Below, piece after piece: positions 26,284-37,642 of a stretch of DNA of 64,000 bases. The notes beneath the pieces were generated by a model that saw only the letters and a list, made by a program, of their open reading frames with translations, was not told where the DNA came from and searched no databases. A program made the position numbers and the translations under genes. This stretch comes from Beta vulgaris subsp. vulgaris (Eukaryota; Streptophyta; Magnoliopsida; Caryophyllales; Amaranthaceae): positions 22,533,929 to 22,597,928 of the forward strand of contig NC_079209.1 in assembly GCF_026745355.1 (NCBI RefSeq), written 5' to 3'. The first letter of the stretch is position 1. Every line of letters starts with the position of its first letter.

Positions 26284-26290
26284 TATTTAA
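26284..26290 (+). promoter_or_regulatory. TATA-like box of the X8 gene
   Basis: TATTTAA lies 97 bp before the ATG in an otherwise AT-rich region. The position suits a plant core promoter, but the motif is short. Confidence 0.4.
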
Positions 26291-26380
26291 ACCACTCTCT
26301 AATGCCCTTTATATCACAAGAAGCAAGACCCCTTGCACTTACGTGAAAAATTCTTCAAGCAAACATACAAAAGAAGAAGA

Positions 26381-28607
26381 ATGGCAAAATTTTCTCTCTC
26401 CTTCTCATTCCTCTGCTTCATTGTCCTCTTTTCGTCCTTAGGTATATCTCTGATTCCATATTATGTGTTCCCCCGTTTTTTTGCTATTATCTAGCTATTA
26501 ATGCTAATTTTAGACACCAATCCTTGTTAATTGCTCCGAATACTTATCATACTGTTATGTACTCCATACGATCAAAAAGTTATGGTCAATTCTTAATACA
26601 TAATGATATATAGATTTAGGGTCAAAGAAAAGTCAGATCAATATCTTTTATATACTATTGAATAAATGTGTATTTTTTTGTCATGTATTTTCACTTAGGC
26701 TCCGTTTGATAGGGCGTAAAACGTTTTCTTGGAAAAGTATTTTTCCTCTATTTTCTGGTTTGCAAAGGAGGGTAAAACCATTTTCCCTAGGAGTATTCGA
26801 ATGATGGAAAATCATTTTCCCTTCAAAATGAAGGGGAAACGATTTTCCTTCATTTTTCTTATCTTTCCTTTATATTCATCACCTACCTCCTTACTTTCTT
26901 TTTCATTTTCGTTTCTTTTCATCATTTTTCTTACATAGAACCAAACAACGGAAAACTAATTTTGGAATTGTGTTTTCCATTGTACATTGGTTTCCCTGAA
27001 AAGCATTTTTACACTGAAAATGTTTTACACCTAACCAAAAACGGAGTCTTAGAACAAAAAAAAATAATGCAAAGTTAACTAAGGAAATATGCATATTTTA
27101 CTAAAAAATTGCAATGTGTCCTCATTATAAGTTGCCTAAACAATTGAACTTAGCTCACTAGCTGATGCCCATTTTTCTTCATTACAGGTATTATTGGTAG
27201 AAATATGGCTAAGAAGTTGGCTCTTGAACAGGTATATACATATTCCAAGTTAGCTATTCGATAATTTGAATATATATCTACCACATAAAACGTAAAAAAA
27301 ATGTGCATTCTTAATTCTTATTTTCTTGGCTAAATATGTTATGGAAATGGGCACAATTGTTAAACATTGTTACGTTGTTTAACTTGTGTATATAGAAAAC
27401 ATGGTGTGTGGCCAAGCCCTCGACTGAAGAAGTTGAATTAGGAAATAATATTGAGTTTGCATGCAATCAAATTGGAGTTGATTGTAGCATAATTCAAGAG
27501 GGTGGTCAATGCTATAATCCTGTGAGTCCCATTAATCATGCTTCTGTTGCCATGAACCTCTACTTTCAAAGAGCTGGTCGTTTCGCCTTCAACTGTGATT
27601 TCTCCAACTCCGGCCTCATGGTTCTTACAGATCCAAGTACGACCGCTAACTTTTTTCATTATCATTATTGATTTTCTTGACAATATTCTTGCCTACGTTG
27701 GGATTCTATTTAGTAACTTAACGATTTTCGTTAGTCTAAAGTTATGTTATTTACTACTCCCCCATCCCATAATATAGTGCCTACTTCATTTTTGGTGGGT
27801 CGGATTTAAAAATCCTTGACCGAATATTCTCATTTTTATATATTAAAAAGCGTATTAATGTGGGTCATTTATATATATTAAAAAGCATATTCTTGTTAGA
27901 TTCATTCCAATGTTTAGTTTTATAATATCAACTTTTTATATTTTTTTCCAATCAATACGAAATTGAATATATTAAAGGGCAAATTTACGTCTTGAATACC
28001 GTGTAAAAAAGAAATAAGCACTATATTATGGGACGGATGGAGTAGTTTTTGGTCCAAACTTAACTCAACATATACAATACTAGAGGAAAAAGAATGATCG
28101 ATTAAGTTTAACTTGGATAAGTTGAATTAAATTTTCTTAAAAGTAGTTTGTCAATTTATGGTTACTATGAACATCCTCGTTAAAGAAATCTTAATCTTAT
28201 AAAAAAGATTTTATTTCCTATAATATCTTATTAGGTGAAAATGAATTTAATGAGAGTGATATTATTTGTCATCTTGATTTTCGCTTTTGTACATTGTAAT
28301 AAAAGATAAATTATTGATGTTGGTTTTTTTTTTTTTTTGATTGGGAAATTAAGTCAGCCCAAGGGCTAACCCCTACCAAGGCTACTAGTCTTGTAGAGCA
28401 TGCTTAGGAAATACCCCAACATAATGCTTGGGGTAAGAATCGAACCCCTGACCTCAAGGATCAGAAGGGAGTGCTTTACCACATGAGCTAGCTCCTCATC
28501 CTTAAATTATTGATGTTGGTAATATAATGATTTTTGTGCTTACATGGTGGATTTTTGATAATTTTTTCTTTGCAGGCTATGGAGCATGCCTCTATTCCTT
28601 TATATAG
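26381..28607 (+). CDS. Small secreted X8-domain (CBM43) protein, four exons
   Basis: Exons 26381-26441, 27188-27231, 27396-27636 and 28576-28607 all have GT..AG borders and join in frame to 125 residues. The product has a signal peptide (MAKFSLSFSFLCFIVLFSS), a short basic linker and one X8 domain. The domain has WCVAKPS, six cysteines (WC, AC, DC, QC, NC, AC), an NHASVAMN helix and the terminal DPSYGACLY. X8/CBM43 modules bind beta-1,3-glucan (callose) and occur in plasmodesmal callose-binding proteins and as tails of glucanases. With no GPI-anchor signal and no glucanase domain, this is probably a free apoplastic glucan-binding protein. Introns 1 and 3 carry a Tourist MITE, a Stowaway MITE and a SINE, yet all splice sites and the frame are intact. 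Confidence 0.88.
26698..27048. mobile_element. Tourist-like MITE, copy 2, in intron 1 of the X8 gene
   Basis: The 351-bp element starts GGCTCCGTTTGATAGGGCGT and ends AACCAAAAACGGAGTC, flanked by TTA at 26695-26697 and 27049-27051. Its interior matches copy 1 (25184) in reverse orientation. Confidence 0.9.
27757..28042. mobile_element. Stowaway MITE in intron 3 of the X8 gene
   Basis: The 286-bp element has inverted ends CTCCCCCATCCCATAATATA and (inverted) CTCCATCCGTCCCATAATAT, flanked by TA at 27755-27756 and 28043-28044. This is the classic Stowaway size and target site. Confidence 0.92.
28325..28502 (-). mobile_element. tRNA-derived SINE in intron 3 of the X8 gene
   Basis: On the minus strand the element starts GAGGAGCTAGCTCATGTGG. 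It contains an A-box-like TAGCTCATGTGGTA, a B box GGTTCGATTCT and a tRNA-like head, and ends in a poly(A) tail (the poly(T) run at 28325-28338 on the plus strand). An 18-bp target duplication, TAAATTATTGATGTTGGT, flanks it exactly (28307-28324 and 28503-28520). It would be transcribed by RNA polymerase III and moved by LINE machinery. It is not a functional tRNA gene, because the tRNA-like 3' half is missing. Confidence 0.93.
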
Positions 28608-28933
28608 CGGTGTGGCTTAACTTTTCTAGTCGAGAATCTGCTTAAGGAATAAAGTAGGGTTTTATTAATCATTGAGGTTATTACCCAACATATTCATATA
28701 TATGATTGAATTAGTTGCTAAGAATTGCTTTAAAGAATTAGTTGCTAAGAATTGTTTTAAAGAAGTGTAATCATTGACACACTATAGGAATTCAAGAGCA
28801 ATTGTAATGAAATATGAAAGTGAAATATGCATGGTTTTTAGCACTGAGGCCTTGCAATATGTATTTTTTTTTTCTGACATCATAATGTATCTTAGCTTCT
28901 TTCAGTATATTACAATTTGTTATTGGCTAAACG

Positions 28934-29600
28934 CTACTACAAAAAAGGCTAAAAAGACCATCCATAGGAGACTGGTTTAGATTATTAACCCATGTCTTAA
29001 GTAGAGGAAATAATTGATTATCCAAAACCAGTCTCTTAGGTTTAACTATGTCACTTATTGAAAAAGTTGTTGTGAAAAAGGAGACTGCATCCGAGTAAAA
29101 ACCGATTTCCTTGAAATATTTAAACTTTTTTGATTCAATTTTCATTCAATATAATACTATACTGTAGGTATCTATTCTTCTTGTTGTGAGATAGGAGACT
29201 ATTTCAAAGTAAAATCGATTTCCTTGAAATATTTTCATTTTAAAATCAGTTTACCACCACTTCCAATCATCCAAATTCTCCCAATTCCATTAATAAATTT
29301 TTCTCTCCCATCACAATTCCACCTAAATACCCCCAAATTTCATTTTCCAATTTGCAAGAATTTGTCATTCCCAATTGTCATCAATCTCCATCAATTAATT
29401 AACCATTCACAATCTCAATCTCCATTAACTTCGTCATTGGCGACGACAAGATTTTTCTCATTCGCCTGCTTGCTTAATCATCAACGGCGGCCATGCCCAC
29501 CGTGGAGCAGTCGTTGTGCCTCAGTCTCTTAGGTTTTTGTTATTTTCTCTTCTTCAATACACCGTCCCATTGCAGGTTAAACTAAAAATTGAATTTTGGT
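28934..29600. mobile_element. Possible CACTA-like terminal fragment with GGAGACTG repeats
   Basis: CTACTACAAAAAAGG at 28934 resembles the CACTACAAGAAAA type of CACTA terminus. It is followed by inverted copies of GGAGACTGGTTT / AAACCAGTCTC and by two copies of a block containing CGATTTCCTTGAAATATT (about 29098 and 29217). A leader-like sequence follows to about 29600. No second end is visible. Confidence 0.35.
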
Positions 29601-29817
29601 GTAGTGTTATGTTTTTATTTGTGTGGATAATTGGTTTAGTTTTAGTTTAATTGGTTTAGTATTTTCTCATGATGATTTTTAGTTTTCCTATTGTTTTCTT
29701 CCTACTCTTATATGCAATTCTACCTCCATTCTTTTTGTAAAGATAATCTTTAGCAACTTAGAATGCTTAGATTCCGATTGTTTAGATTCCGATTATTAAG
29801 TAACTGTACCCTCTCCT

Positions 29818-30629
29818 AGCCAAAGTACTGATAGGTCCTCACACGTCAGTATGTGTAAAGGGCTAAAAGATCATTGACCCTTTCACTTGAACCTGTGAAA
29901 GGAGACTTTGTCATTTTCTCCATCAAGGGAAACTCAAACGATTCGAAATCAAATGATTTGAGAATTCCATTTTTATGAAGCTTCTGAATACGCTTTGAGC
30001 TTATGTTGTATAATCGACAATGCCATAAGTATGTAGGGTTTAAAACATTTATTTTATGCTTATGTTATAGATGTGGGTTTCTAAGTCTGGCACATATAAG
30101 CCATTTGATAACTCAGCGGAGACATATAACATATCATTCAAATACGCAGAACAACAATTGCTCTTTATGGTAAAGGAAAAATCGTCCGAATCCAAAATAG
30201 GAATCGAAGTAATGTTCCTCGTTATAGCAGGAACATAATAACAGTTATTAAGTTCTAAAATTAATTCTGAAGGTAAAAGTAGACTACATACTCCCATTGT
30301 CGATGTTGCAACTCGTGCTCCATTTCCAACACAAAGATCTACTTCTCCCTCTCCTAATGTTCTACTTCATTTGAGGCCTTAAATATTACAAACAATGTGC
30401 GAACTATCAAATACCCAAGAGCTGAAAGTTGCTAAGTTAACTTCAATAACATACATATCTGAAATAGAAACTCATTTCTTTTGATCCTGTATATACTTGG
30501 GGCAAGTACTCTTCCAATGACCAACCTTGCTATATGTGTAATAATAGTGCTCATCAGCAACTTTTGGTTTTGGTGTAGTCTTTTGCTTTTCAAAAGTTTG
30601 AGACTTAGCAACTTGTTTGCTTTCATCCT
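29818..30629 (-). pseudogene. Ty1/copia polyprotein remnant (zinc knuckle to pre-integrase)
   Basis: On the minus strand this reads as copia gag-pol. It has a decayed zinc knuckle (..YSKVGHWKSTCPKY, first cysteines lost), a protease with an altered active site (WVFDSS), the segment before the integrase (LELNNCYYVPAITRN..), and a GAG-pre-integrase motif (LWHCRLYN) ending near the integrase start. Stop codons near 30454 and 30378 break it. Reverse transcriptase and LTRs are absent. It continues across the inserted CACTA element into 32260-32404. Confidence 0.8.
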
Positions 30630-30632
30630 TAA

Positions 30633-32256
30633 GGTTGCGGTTAAAACAACCTTAAGGGTTGCGTTTTTGGCCAGCAGCCTTTTCCGTAGCAGCCCTTCAC
30701 AATGAAGGGCTGTGGTTTTGGGCCTAAACCGCAGCCCTTCATTGTACCAAGGGCTGCGGTTTTTGCTAAAGCCCGCAACCCTTCTCACCAAATTTTTTTT
30801 TTTTTTTTTTTTTTTTTTGCATTTTATAGTTCGAAATATATCCAAAAACAGTTACTGAGTATATATTGTTTTTATTTGAGCATCACGAAATTATAAAGAA
30901 TGTTACAAAATATAAATTTATGAAACGAAATCAACAAGATCTGGATAAAAATATCATCAGCTACAATGCTAAACCATTCACTCCCATATTCTTCAAATCA
31001 AAAGAAACAAATGAAAACATAAACTGCATATCTTCAACATTATTCTCAAATTTCATACACCGATGCAGTAATTCTTCAAAAACACACCAAAAATTACACG
31101 AACCAACCATAAAACAACAAAAAAAAAACCAAAAACTCAAAAAAAGAATACAAAAAATATGAAAAAAAATCAGATTTAAGATATATACAGAAGAAGAAGA
31201 GGAGGGTGAGAGAGAAGGTGAGAAGGAGGCTGTGGAATCCAGCTTCACCGCCACATCCTATGCTTCCTCCTCCACCGTAACCTCCACCGCCATCTCCACG
31301 TTGACCATCGCCGCCGTATCCTCCGCCAGCACCACTGCGGAATTCCCCGCCACCTCCGCCGCTGCGAGATTGCGCCTCGTTGACGGTGATTTGACAATCG
31401 TCAAGTGTTTGTCTGTTAATTCCTTCAATGGCGGCATCAAGTCCTTCTTTTGATGAAAATGTCACAAATCCAAATCTTCTAGATTTGCCTGTTTCTCTAT
31501 CGAGAATAACCTAAAAAAAATCAAAAAAGTCACAAAAATTCCAAATTAATCAATCTCAGATCTATCAAAATTAATCGGAGAAAATGTAAAATTAAAAATG
31601 TTCGTCCGTTGTTTCATGGACATACCGTTGTCGGATTTCATGAAAAACTAACACAAGATCAACTAACAAGAACTAACAGAGATTTAGAATAGAATCAAAG
31701 TAATAAAGTTTTTTTTTTCATTTCATCATTTTTGTAATTTAGTAACACGAAACCTTCGAATCAACGACATCTCCATATTGAGCAAAAGCATTCTCCAAAG
31801 CTTGACTATCGGTGGCCCATGCAAGGCCGCCGACGAAGCGAGGAGATTGTAAGAATCAACGACATCAAGTGCGACCATTTTTGAGGAAGAGGAGAGAGGG
31901 GATAGAATGAGGGAGAAGGGAGGAGATTCTGTAAGAACCCTAGATACCCGCTTATTAACATTTTAAGCCAGCGAATAAAACCCCATAAAGGACTGCGGTT
32001 AGCCCAAAAACCACAACCCTTTATTACTTATTGGGCTGCGGTTTGGGCTAATCGCAACCCTTCACTAAAAAGGACTACGGTTAACTAGAAAATGCAGCCC
32101 CTCTTATAGTAGGAAGGGCTGCGTTTTCTAGTTAACCGCATCCCTTCACTAAAGGACTGCGGTTTTCTTTAAAACCGCAACCCTTCATAAAAGAAGGGCT
32201 GCGTTTTAAAGAAAATGCAGCCCTTCCAGCGCAACCCTTCCTTTTTTCCCCTAGTG
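30633..32256. mobile_element. Non-autonomous CACTA element carrying a host gene fragment (1,624 bp)
   Basis: The right end, ..TTCCCCTAGTG (inverse CACTAGGGGAAAAAAGG), is followed by TAA (32257-32259). TAA also precedes the left border (30630-30632), giving a 3-bp target duplication. Both subterminal regions carry many inverted copies of AAGGGCTGCGGTTTT. The left border starts directly with GGTTGCGGTT and lacks the CACTA tip, apparently a terminal deletion of about 18 bp. The element interrupts the copia remnant, whose frame continues on both sides. Its interior holds part of a glycine-rich RNA-binding protein gene. Confidence 0.82.
31240..31880 (-). pseudogene. Captured glycine-rich RNA-binding protein (GRP7/RZ-type, RRM) gene fragment
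   Basis: Exon 1 (to 31754, minus strand) encodes RFVGGLAWATDSQALENAF, the start of an RRM with its RNP-2 motif, but the ATG upstream is out of frame. The intron is 31753-31511 with GT..AG borders. Exon 2 (from 31510) encodes SRRFGFVTF (RNP-1), AAIEGINRQTLDD and ITVNEAQSRSGGGGGE, then a Gly-rich tail. After GGEAGF the frame runs into unrelated sequence. The parent would be a nuclear/cytoplasmic RNA-binding protein acting in splicing and stress responses. Keeping the intron indicates DNA-level capture by the CACTA element. The fragment is not a working gene. Confidence 0.85.
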
Positions 32257-32259
32257 TAA

Positions 32260-32404
32260 CAGCAATCCTAATCCTATTAAGTGATTGTTCTTTACTAACC
32301 ATAATAATATTCTTATGTTCTTTTCTTGGCTTGTTAGGGATATTTCGCTCGATTTGAGTTAGCATTTCATGCATCTCTTGCATTGTTGGTTCCTCTCCTT
32401 TCAT
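32260..32404 (-). pseudogene. Ty1/copia gag remnant, second part
   Basis: On the minus strand it encodes MKGEEPTMQEMHEMLTQIER.. and a basic linker, a typical segment before the copia zinc knuckle. It connects to the knuckle region at 30629 once the CACTA insertion is taken out. Upstream (beyond 32404) the gag similarity stops. Confidence 0.75.
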
Positions 32405-33051
32405 GTGAATGTTTTTTTAACTTTTTAGTTATGAGAATAATTTTTCATGTCCCTTTTACTTGCAGTGAAACATTCAGCATTCAATTTGTCCTTCGAAAGG
32501 ACAGAGTGCAAATTACAAGTAAAACTGTTGATGTTGTTACTAGACATGATTACTACAACAAATAATAAAGCAAGATTCAATACATGTTTATCAAGAAACC
32601 AATAATTTAAAAAATTATAATTAACTACTACCCTTTATTCAAAATGAAAGTCCCCTATTGAATAAAAAAATAATCAAGATTCCCTCCCACTACAATCAAA
32701 CGAAATTTGGCCCTGCGTTTAATTTATAGTAGTTGAGGTAAGTAAATAAGTAAATATCACTAATTATAATTCTTAGTAAACAGGTTAACAACTCGATATT
32801 TGCTCCTATCTCTTAGCTTCAAAACCCAAAACTTTGTCTTTTGATGATTTTGTTGAGTTAAACCAAGCAATAACATGTAAATTTCATAAAACATGCCTAA
32901 TATCCTCGGAATTATGAGCAACACCCTACTATGGCAGAACCTATTACTCATGATCTAAGACTTTATAGGTGTTGTTAGGAAAAGCAATTAAAACTCAATA
33001 TTACTTTTGCAGACCTAAGTTTACTAATATGGTCAATCAATAGTGAGCATA
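32405..33051. other. AT-rich intergenic DNA
   Basis: I see no gene, repeat or transposon end between the copia remnant and the large CACTA element. Confidence 0.55.
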
Positions 33052-36000
33052 CACTAGTAGAATAAATGCTTATTGCTGCAGTTTTACCTATACGCAGCAA
33101 TATATCACGTAAAAAGAAAACAAAAAATAGAAAATAATAATATTGCTGCGCTTTCCACCAAAAACCGCAGTAATATTCTTGTCAACGGATATTTTTTTGA
33201 ATTCTCCTGACCCAGAGCAGCGTATATTGCTGCGATTTCCACGTAGGACCACAACAATATATGCTGCTCTCATTAATTATTTTGGGCAAAAAGACGCTGC
33301 TTTCAATTTTCGCGACCCTCTCACACACACACACACACACACACTCTCTCTCTCTCCTCTCACACTCTCGACCCTCTCATACGATGTCTTTCTCTCTCCT
33401 CCGGTGAAAGAGTTTGTTATCCGGCGAGGTCTCCAACAAATTTCCGGCGGAAAGATTCTCCTCCCTCGTTTCCGGCGAGTATCGAATCTCCTCAGCTTTT
33501 CTCCTTTGTTTCTCCAACGAATTCCTCCGCTTCTATTTCACCGGAGCCACTCCGAATTTCTGGTGCTTCTCCTCCCGCTCTACTCCTCCGAATTTCCGGT
33601 GCTTCTCCTCGAATTTCTGGTGCATTCATGCGATTTCCTCAAATTTGTCATATTAGGTTAGTTTCTTTTTAATTTTTCGTAATTAGTGTTTTAATGAAAA
33701 TCTTGGCTTAAATTGTAGTTTAAAATGATTAGTATAAAGTACATGTATGATTAGTTATAAGATTTGAGTATTAAAAACCGATTTTGTGATGATTTTGCTT
33801 TAGTTTTTGTATGCCCTAATATGTTATACGGGATTGTTTATGATTAAGTTCTTGTGAAGTTTTTGCAATTGTTTATTTAAAGTGATATGCAATGCCTTTA
33901 TATTGATAGACTCACCAATGGGAGGGGGAGGGAAATCTAAGGAATGGTTTGGTACTTGTTGTTTGATGATAACTTGAAATCGCTTGAATGCGATTATTGT
34001 TTGGTAAATACTTAGAATCGCTTGAATGCAATTGTTTTTATGTACATCATATTTCCAAGATACCCGTTCAAGACTTACTCATTAGGAGTAAGTCTTGAAT
34101 AGTCCCCATTTTGGGGATGTTCTTAAACGTCACATCTCACTTAGGTGGTGAATGTGTGTTGATTCTAAGTGAAATACGGTTAGTCATTTCCCTTATTTGT
34201 TCTCTAGGTACATATAAGATAAACAATTATCTTTATTGTGTACTTGGAGAACTGAAGGGAAATCGAGTAGGTCTTGGCCTGCATTACACAAGTGGTTCCG
34301 AGCCTGCTGCCGAATCTTACTTAGAATCAAAGATGATATATGCATTCACTAGTGGGATTGGACGTTTAAGGATGTGTTATGTTGGAGTGATAAGGACCCA
34401 ATGGAAGCATGCATTGAATATTAGTTTCTTCTGTTGGAGTTATGTGAATTTTTTAATTGATAATAATTTTTATGTATGTATGTGTTGGGGTTTTTAGAAA
34501 TGGATCGAAGTTGGATGTATGGAAAGCGGAATACGTTGGAGTTCGTAGAAGATGTGAATGAGTTTTGTAAACATGCTGTAGATTATCAATAACTTGCTTG
34601 CGAGGTGAGATTTATTGTCCATGTGTTGATTGCTACAATGTGAATATCATTTCTGATATTAGGACCATAAGGGATCATATTATTCATCGTGGATTTAGGG
34701 ATGAGTATTATATTTGGTTATGGCATGGTGAGAAGGGAAAATATACTCAGGATAGGGTTAATGTTGATGTTGGCACTAGTAATTCATTAGAGATTGATAT
34801 GTCGAATGTCGGGGTTGAGAATGAAGTTGTAATTGAAGATCATGTTAGGATTGAAGGTGATGATGCAGTATGTGATGAAAATGACAATGGAGATAATAGT
34901 GATACTCAAGATGAAGAGTTTTCTTATGATCGATTAGGTGAGATGTTGGAAGGGGCTCGTGACCATTTTAATGAGCGGCCACGAGCGTTTGACAGTTTAT
35001 CTGAAGTTGCTGGGAAACCCCTTTATCTAGGGTGTACAAAATACACTCAATTGAGTGGGATTTTGACTCTTTTCAACATAAAACCGAAACATAACACTAG
35101 GGGAAATAAAAGGAAGGGCTGCGCAGGAAGGGCTGCGCTTTTCTTCAAAAGTGTAGCCCTACATAGCAGAAGGGCTGCGCTTTTGAAGAAAAGCGCAGCC
35201 CTACTAAAAGAAGGGCTGCCTTTTTAAAAAAGCGCAGCCCTTCTGCTATGTAGGGCTGCACTTTTGAAGAAAAGCGCAACCCTTCTTAAAAAAATTTGAA
35301 ATAAAAAACTCGCGGGCTTCGTCAAATATATTATCCTTCATTCTCTCTCCTCTCTCACGTCCCTCCTCCCTTTTCCTCCTTCTCTCACGTCCCTCCTCCC
35401 TTTCCTCCTCTCTTCTCTCTCAAAAACTCCCAGAAAAGTTGCGACAAAAGCATGAAATGATTTGCACGAATCATGCCGACGGAGTCCGATTGCCTATTGT
35501 GATACCGTTTCGGAAGCGGAACGGGCCAACGAATCAAACTCACCGCTATGCTGTGATGTTTAGGCTTTTTAAGCCATCCGAGTTCGTTTAAGGCTCCAAA
35601 TAGGCGTTTTAAGTTTTTCTGAATTTTTTTTCCTTAATTATGTATTAGGGTTTTGTTTTATGTATTTAAACATTATTAGGTTAATGTTTGGAGGTAGTTC
35701 TTGTATTTTCAGATCTATAATTTCTTAATCTTTGTTTTGATTAATGTTCTTGTATTTTCAGATCTATAATTTATTCTGATCTGTATATTAGTTTTTGTTC
35801 CTTTTCGTTTCGTTCTTTTTTTTTGTTTTGGGTTTAGTTGCATTGTAGATCTATAATTTCTTCTCTTCTGTATATTAGTTTTTGTTCCTTTTTGTTTTGG
35901 GTTTAGTCGCATTGTAGATCAATAATTTCTTCTCTTCTGTATATTTAGGTTTAGTTGCATTGTCTGTAATTTCTTCTCTTCTGGATTTGGATGGTTTACT

Positions 36001-36208
36001 TTAAAGTTCAATGAAAATGTTAAAATTCAGAAAATGTGAGATTAATAGTAAAAAAATGTAGAAAAATTTTTTTTTTTTATTTTTTTTTTGGTAGGAAGGG
36101 CTGCGCGTTTTAGGTAAAAGCGCAGCCCTTCTAAGAGTGAAGGGCTGCGCCTTTACCTAAAAAGCGCAACCCTTCTAAGAGTGAAGGGCTGCGCTTTTCT
36201 AACGCAGC

Positions 36209-37642
36209 TGACAGGCTAAAGTCGTATCACCTTATCAAAAGTAATCCTAAGTCCTCTAACAAATAGTAGTTAGGGAAGTAGGGTCGAATCCACAGAGAAA
36301 CAATGTTCTTTTCCTAATTGTCAGTCAAATCTAGAGTATAGGAACGAGTGTTGTGAGTAATTATACTAAACTAAACTATAACTAATTCAAGAATTATCAA
36401 TAATAAAAAGTCTAGGGCATAGGTTCACCAATGATCAATATTTCGGGATGAAACACTAAAATCAACAATTAATAATGCAGTTAAACAGATTGATTCGCTC
36501 TCTCAAGTCTAAATCAAGCATAGAACGATATTAACAGGCTCTCGCAATTTATTAACACCAATTCTACCTATTGAAACTAGCCTTAATATCAAGTTTATAC
36601 CTCTCGGCGCATAACCTAATATTGCAACACTATAACAATCAAATCTGGCCAAATTGGATTGAATAGAAATAAAAAACATTCAATAGGAATCAACATGCAT
36701 CAATAAAAATCAATACTTTAATTAAACATCCCTTCCTAATTGATCATGGATCCCCCTAAACCCTAGAAATAGACTACTCAATCATAATTGGGGAAAACAT
36801 ATTCATAAATAAATAAGCAAACATGAATTAATACTAAAGGATTGAATAGAAATAAGCAAAGAAGAGAAATAATACCAATTGTAGAACCAATCTTGCAAAA
36901 ATCCAAGCTTCTATTGAAAATTCAATGTAAATGGAGAAAAAGCAAAACTAGGGTTCTTCCACAATTGAGAGAAAAAGAAAAATAATCTTTTATGAATTCA
37001 TGACGGAAAAACAAAATAGAAAATAAGATAGGAAATAATAATATTCCCTTGAGTTTTTATACCTTTCTATTTCCTAAAACAACTAGAAAAATAGAGTCTA
37101 ATTCGTCAAAAGATAAAGCCTTATCCGACTAGGAAACCCGGAATAATCCGCGGCCGCGGATTTTCGGGCTGCAAAACAGCGTCAACTTGAAAAGATCATA
37201 TCTCCCAAACTAGAAGTCATATCGGGGCGTGTAATATACCGTTGGAAAGCTCTTCAAGTCTAGTTTCCAACCCCACTGGAATCAATGAATTCCGACCTCT
37301 GGATAATAAGTTATGATCAAAAGAGTGCACATGACTCAATTTCCATACTTCTTTTAATACGTTTCCGCTACGTTTGGGTTGCAATCCGACTTGAAGATGC
37401 CCTTTGGACTTCTCATTTGACTTAGCTCCTTCCTAGATGCTTCTCATGCTTAAGCTTATCCAATAATACTCCAATTGTGTTCTCAATACCTGAAAACTAT
37501 CAAAAACACCAAAAACACACACTAGAGTAATATCTTCTCAACTTAAGTAACTATATGCAATTATGGACTAAGAATGCAACTAAATGATCCTAAAATGCAA
37601 TCTAAATGCATCATGAAATACCTATATTCATATGACTCATCA
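36209..37642 (-). repeat. 3' LTR of the gag-protease gypsy element
   Basis: TG..CA-bounded copy, 1,434 bp. It contains the perfect 18-bp palindrome AATCCGCGGCCGCGGATT at 37145-37162, also present in the other LTR. Confidence 0.95.

Noticed and set aside
28440..28500. tRNA gene
   Set aside because: A and B boxes are present, but the tRNA-like part continues into a SINE body with a poly(A) tail and an 18-bp target duplication.
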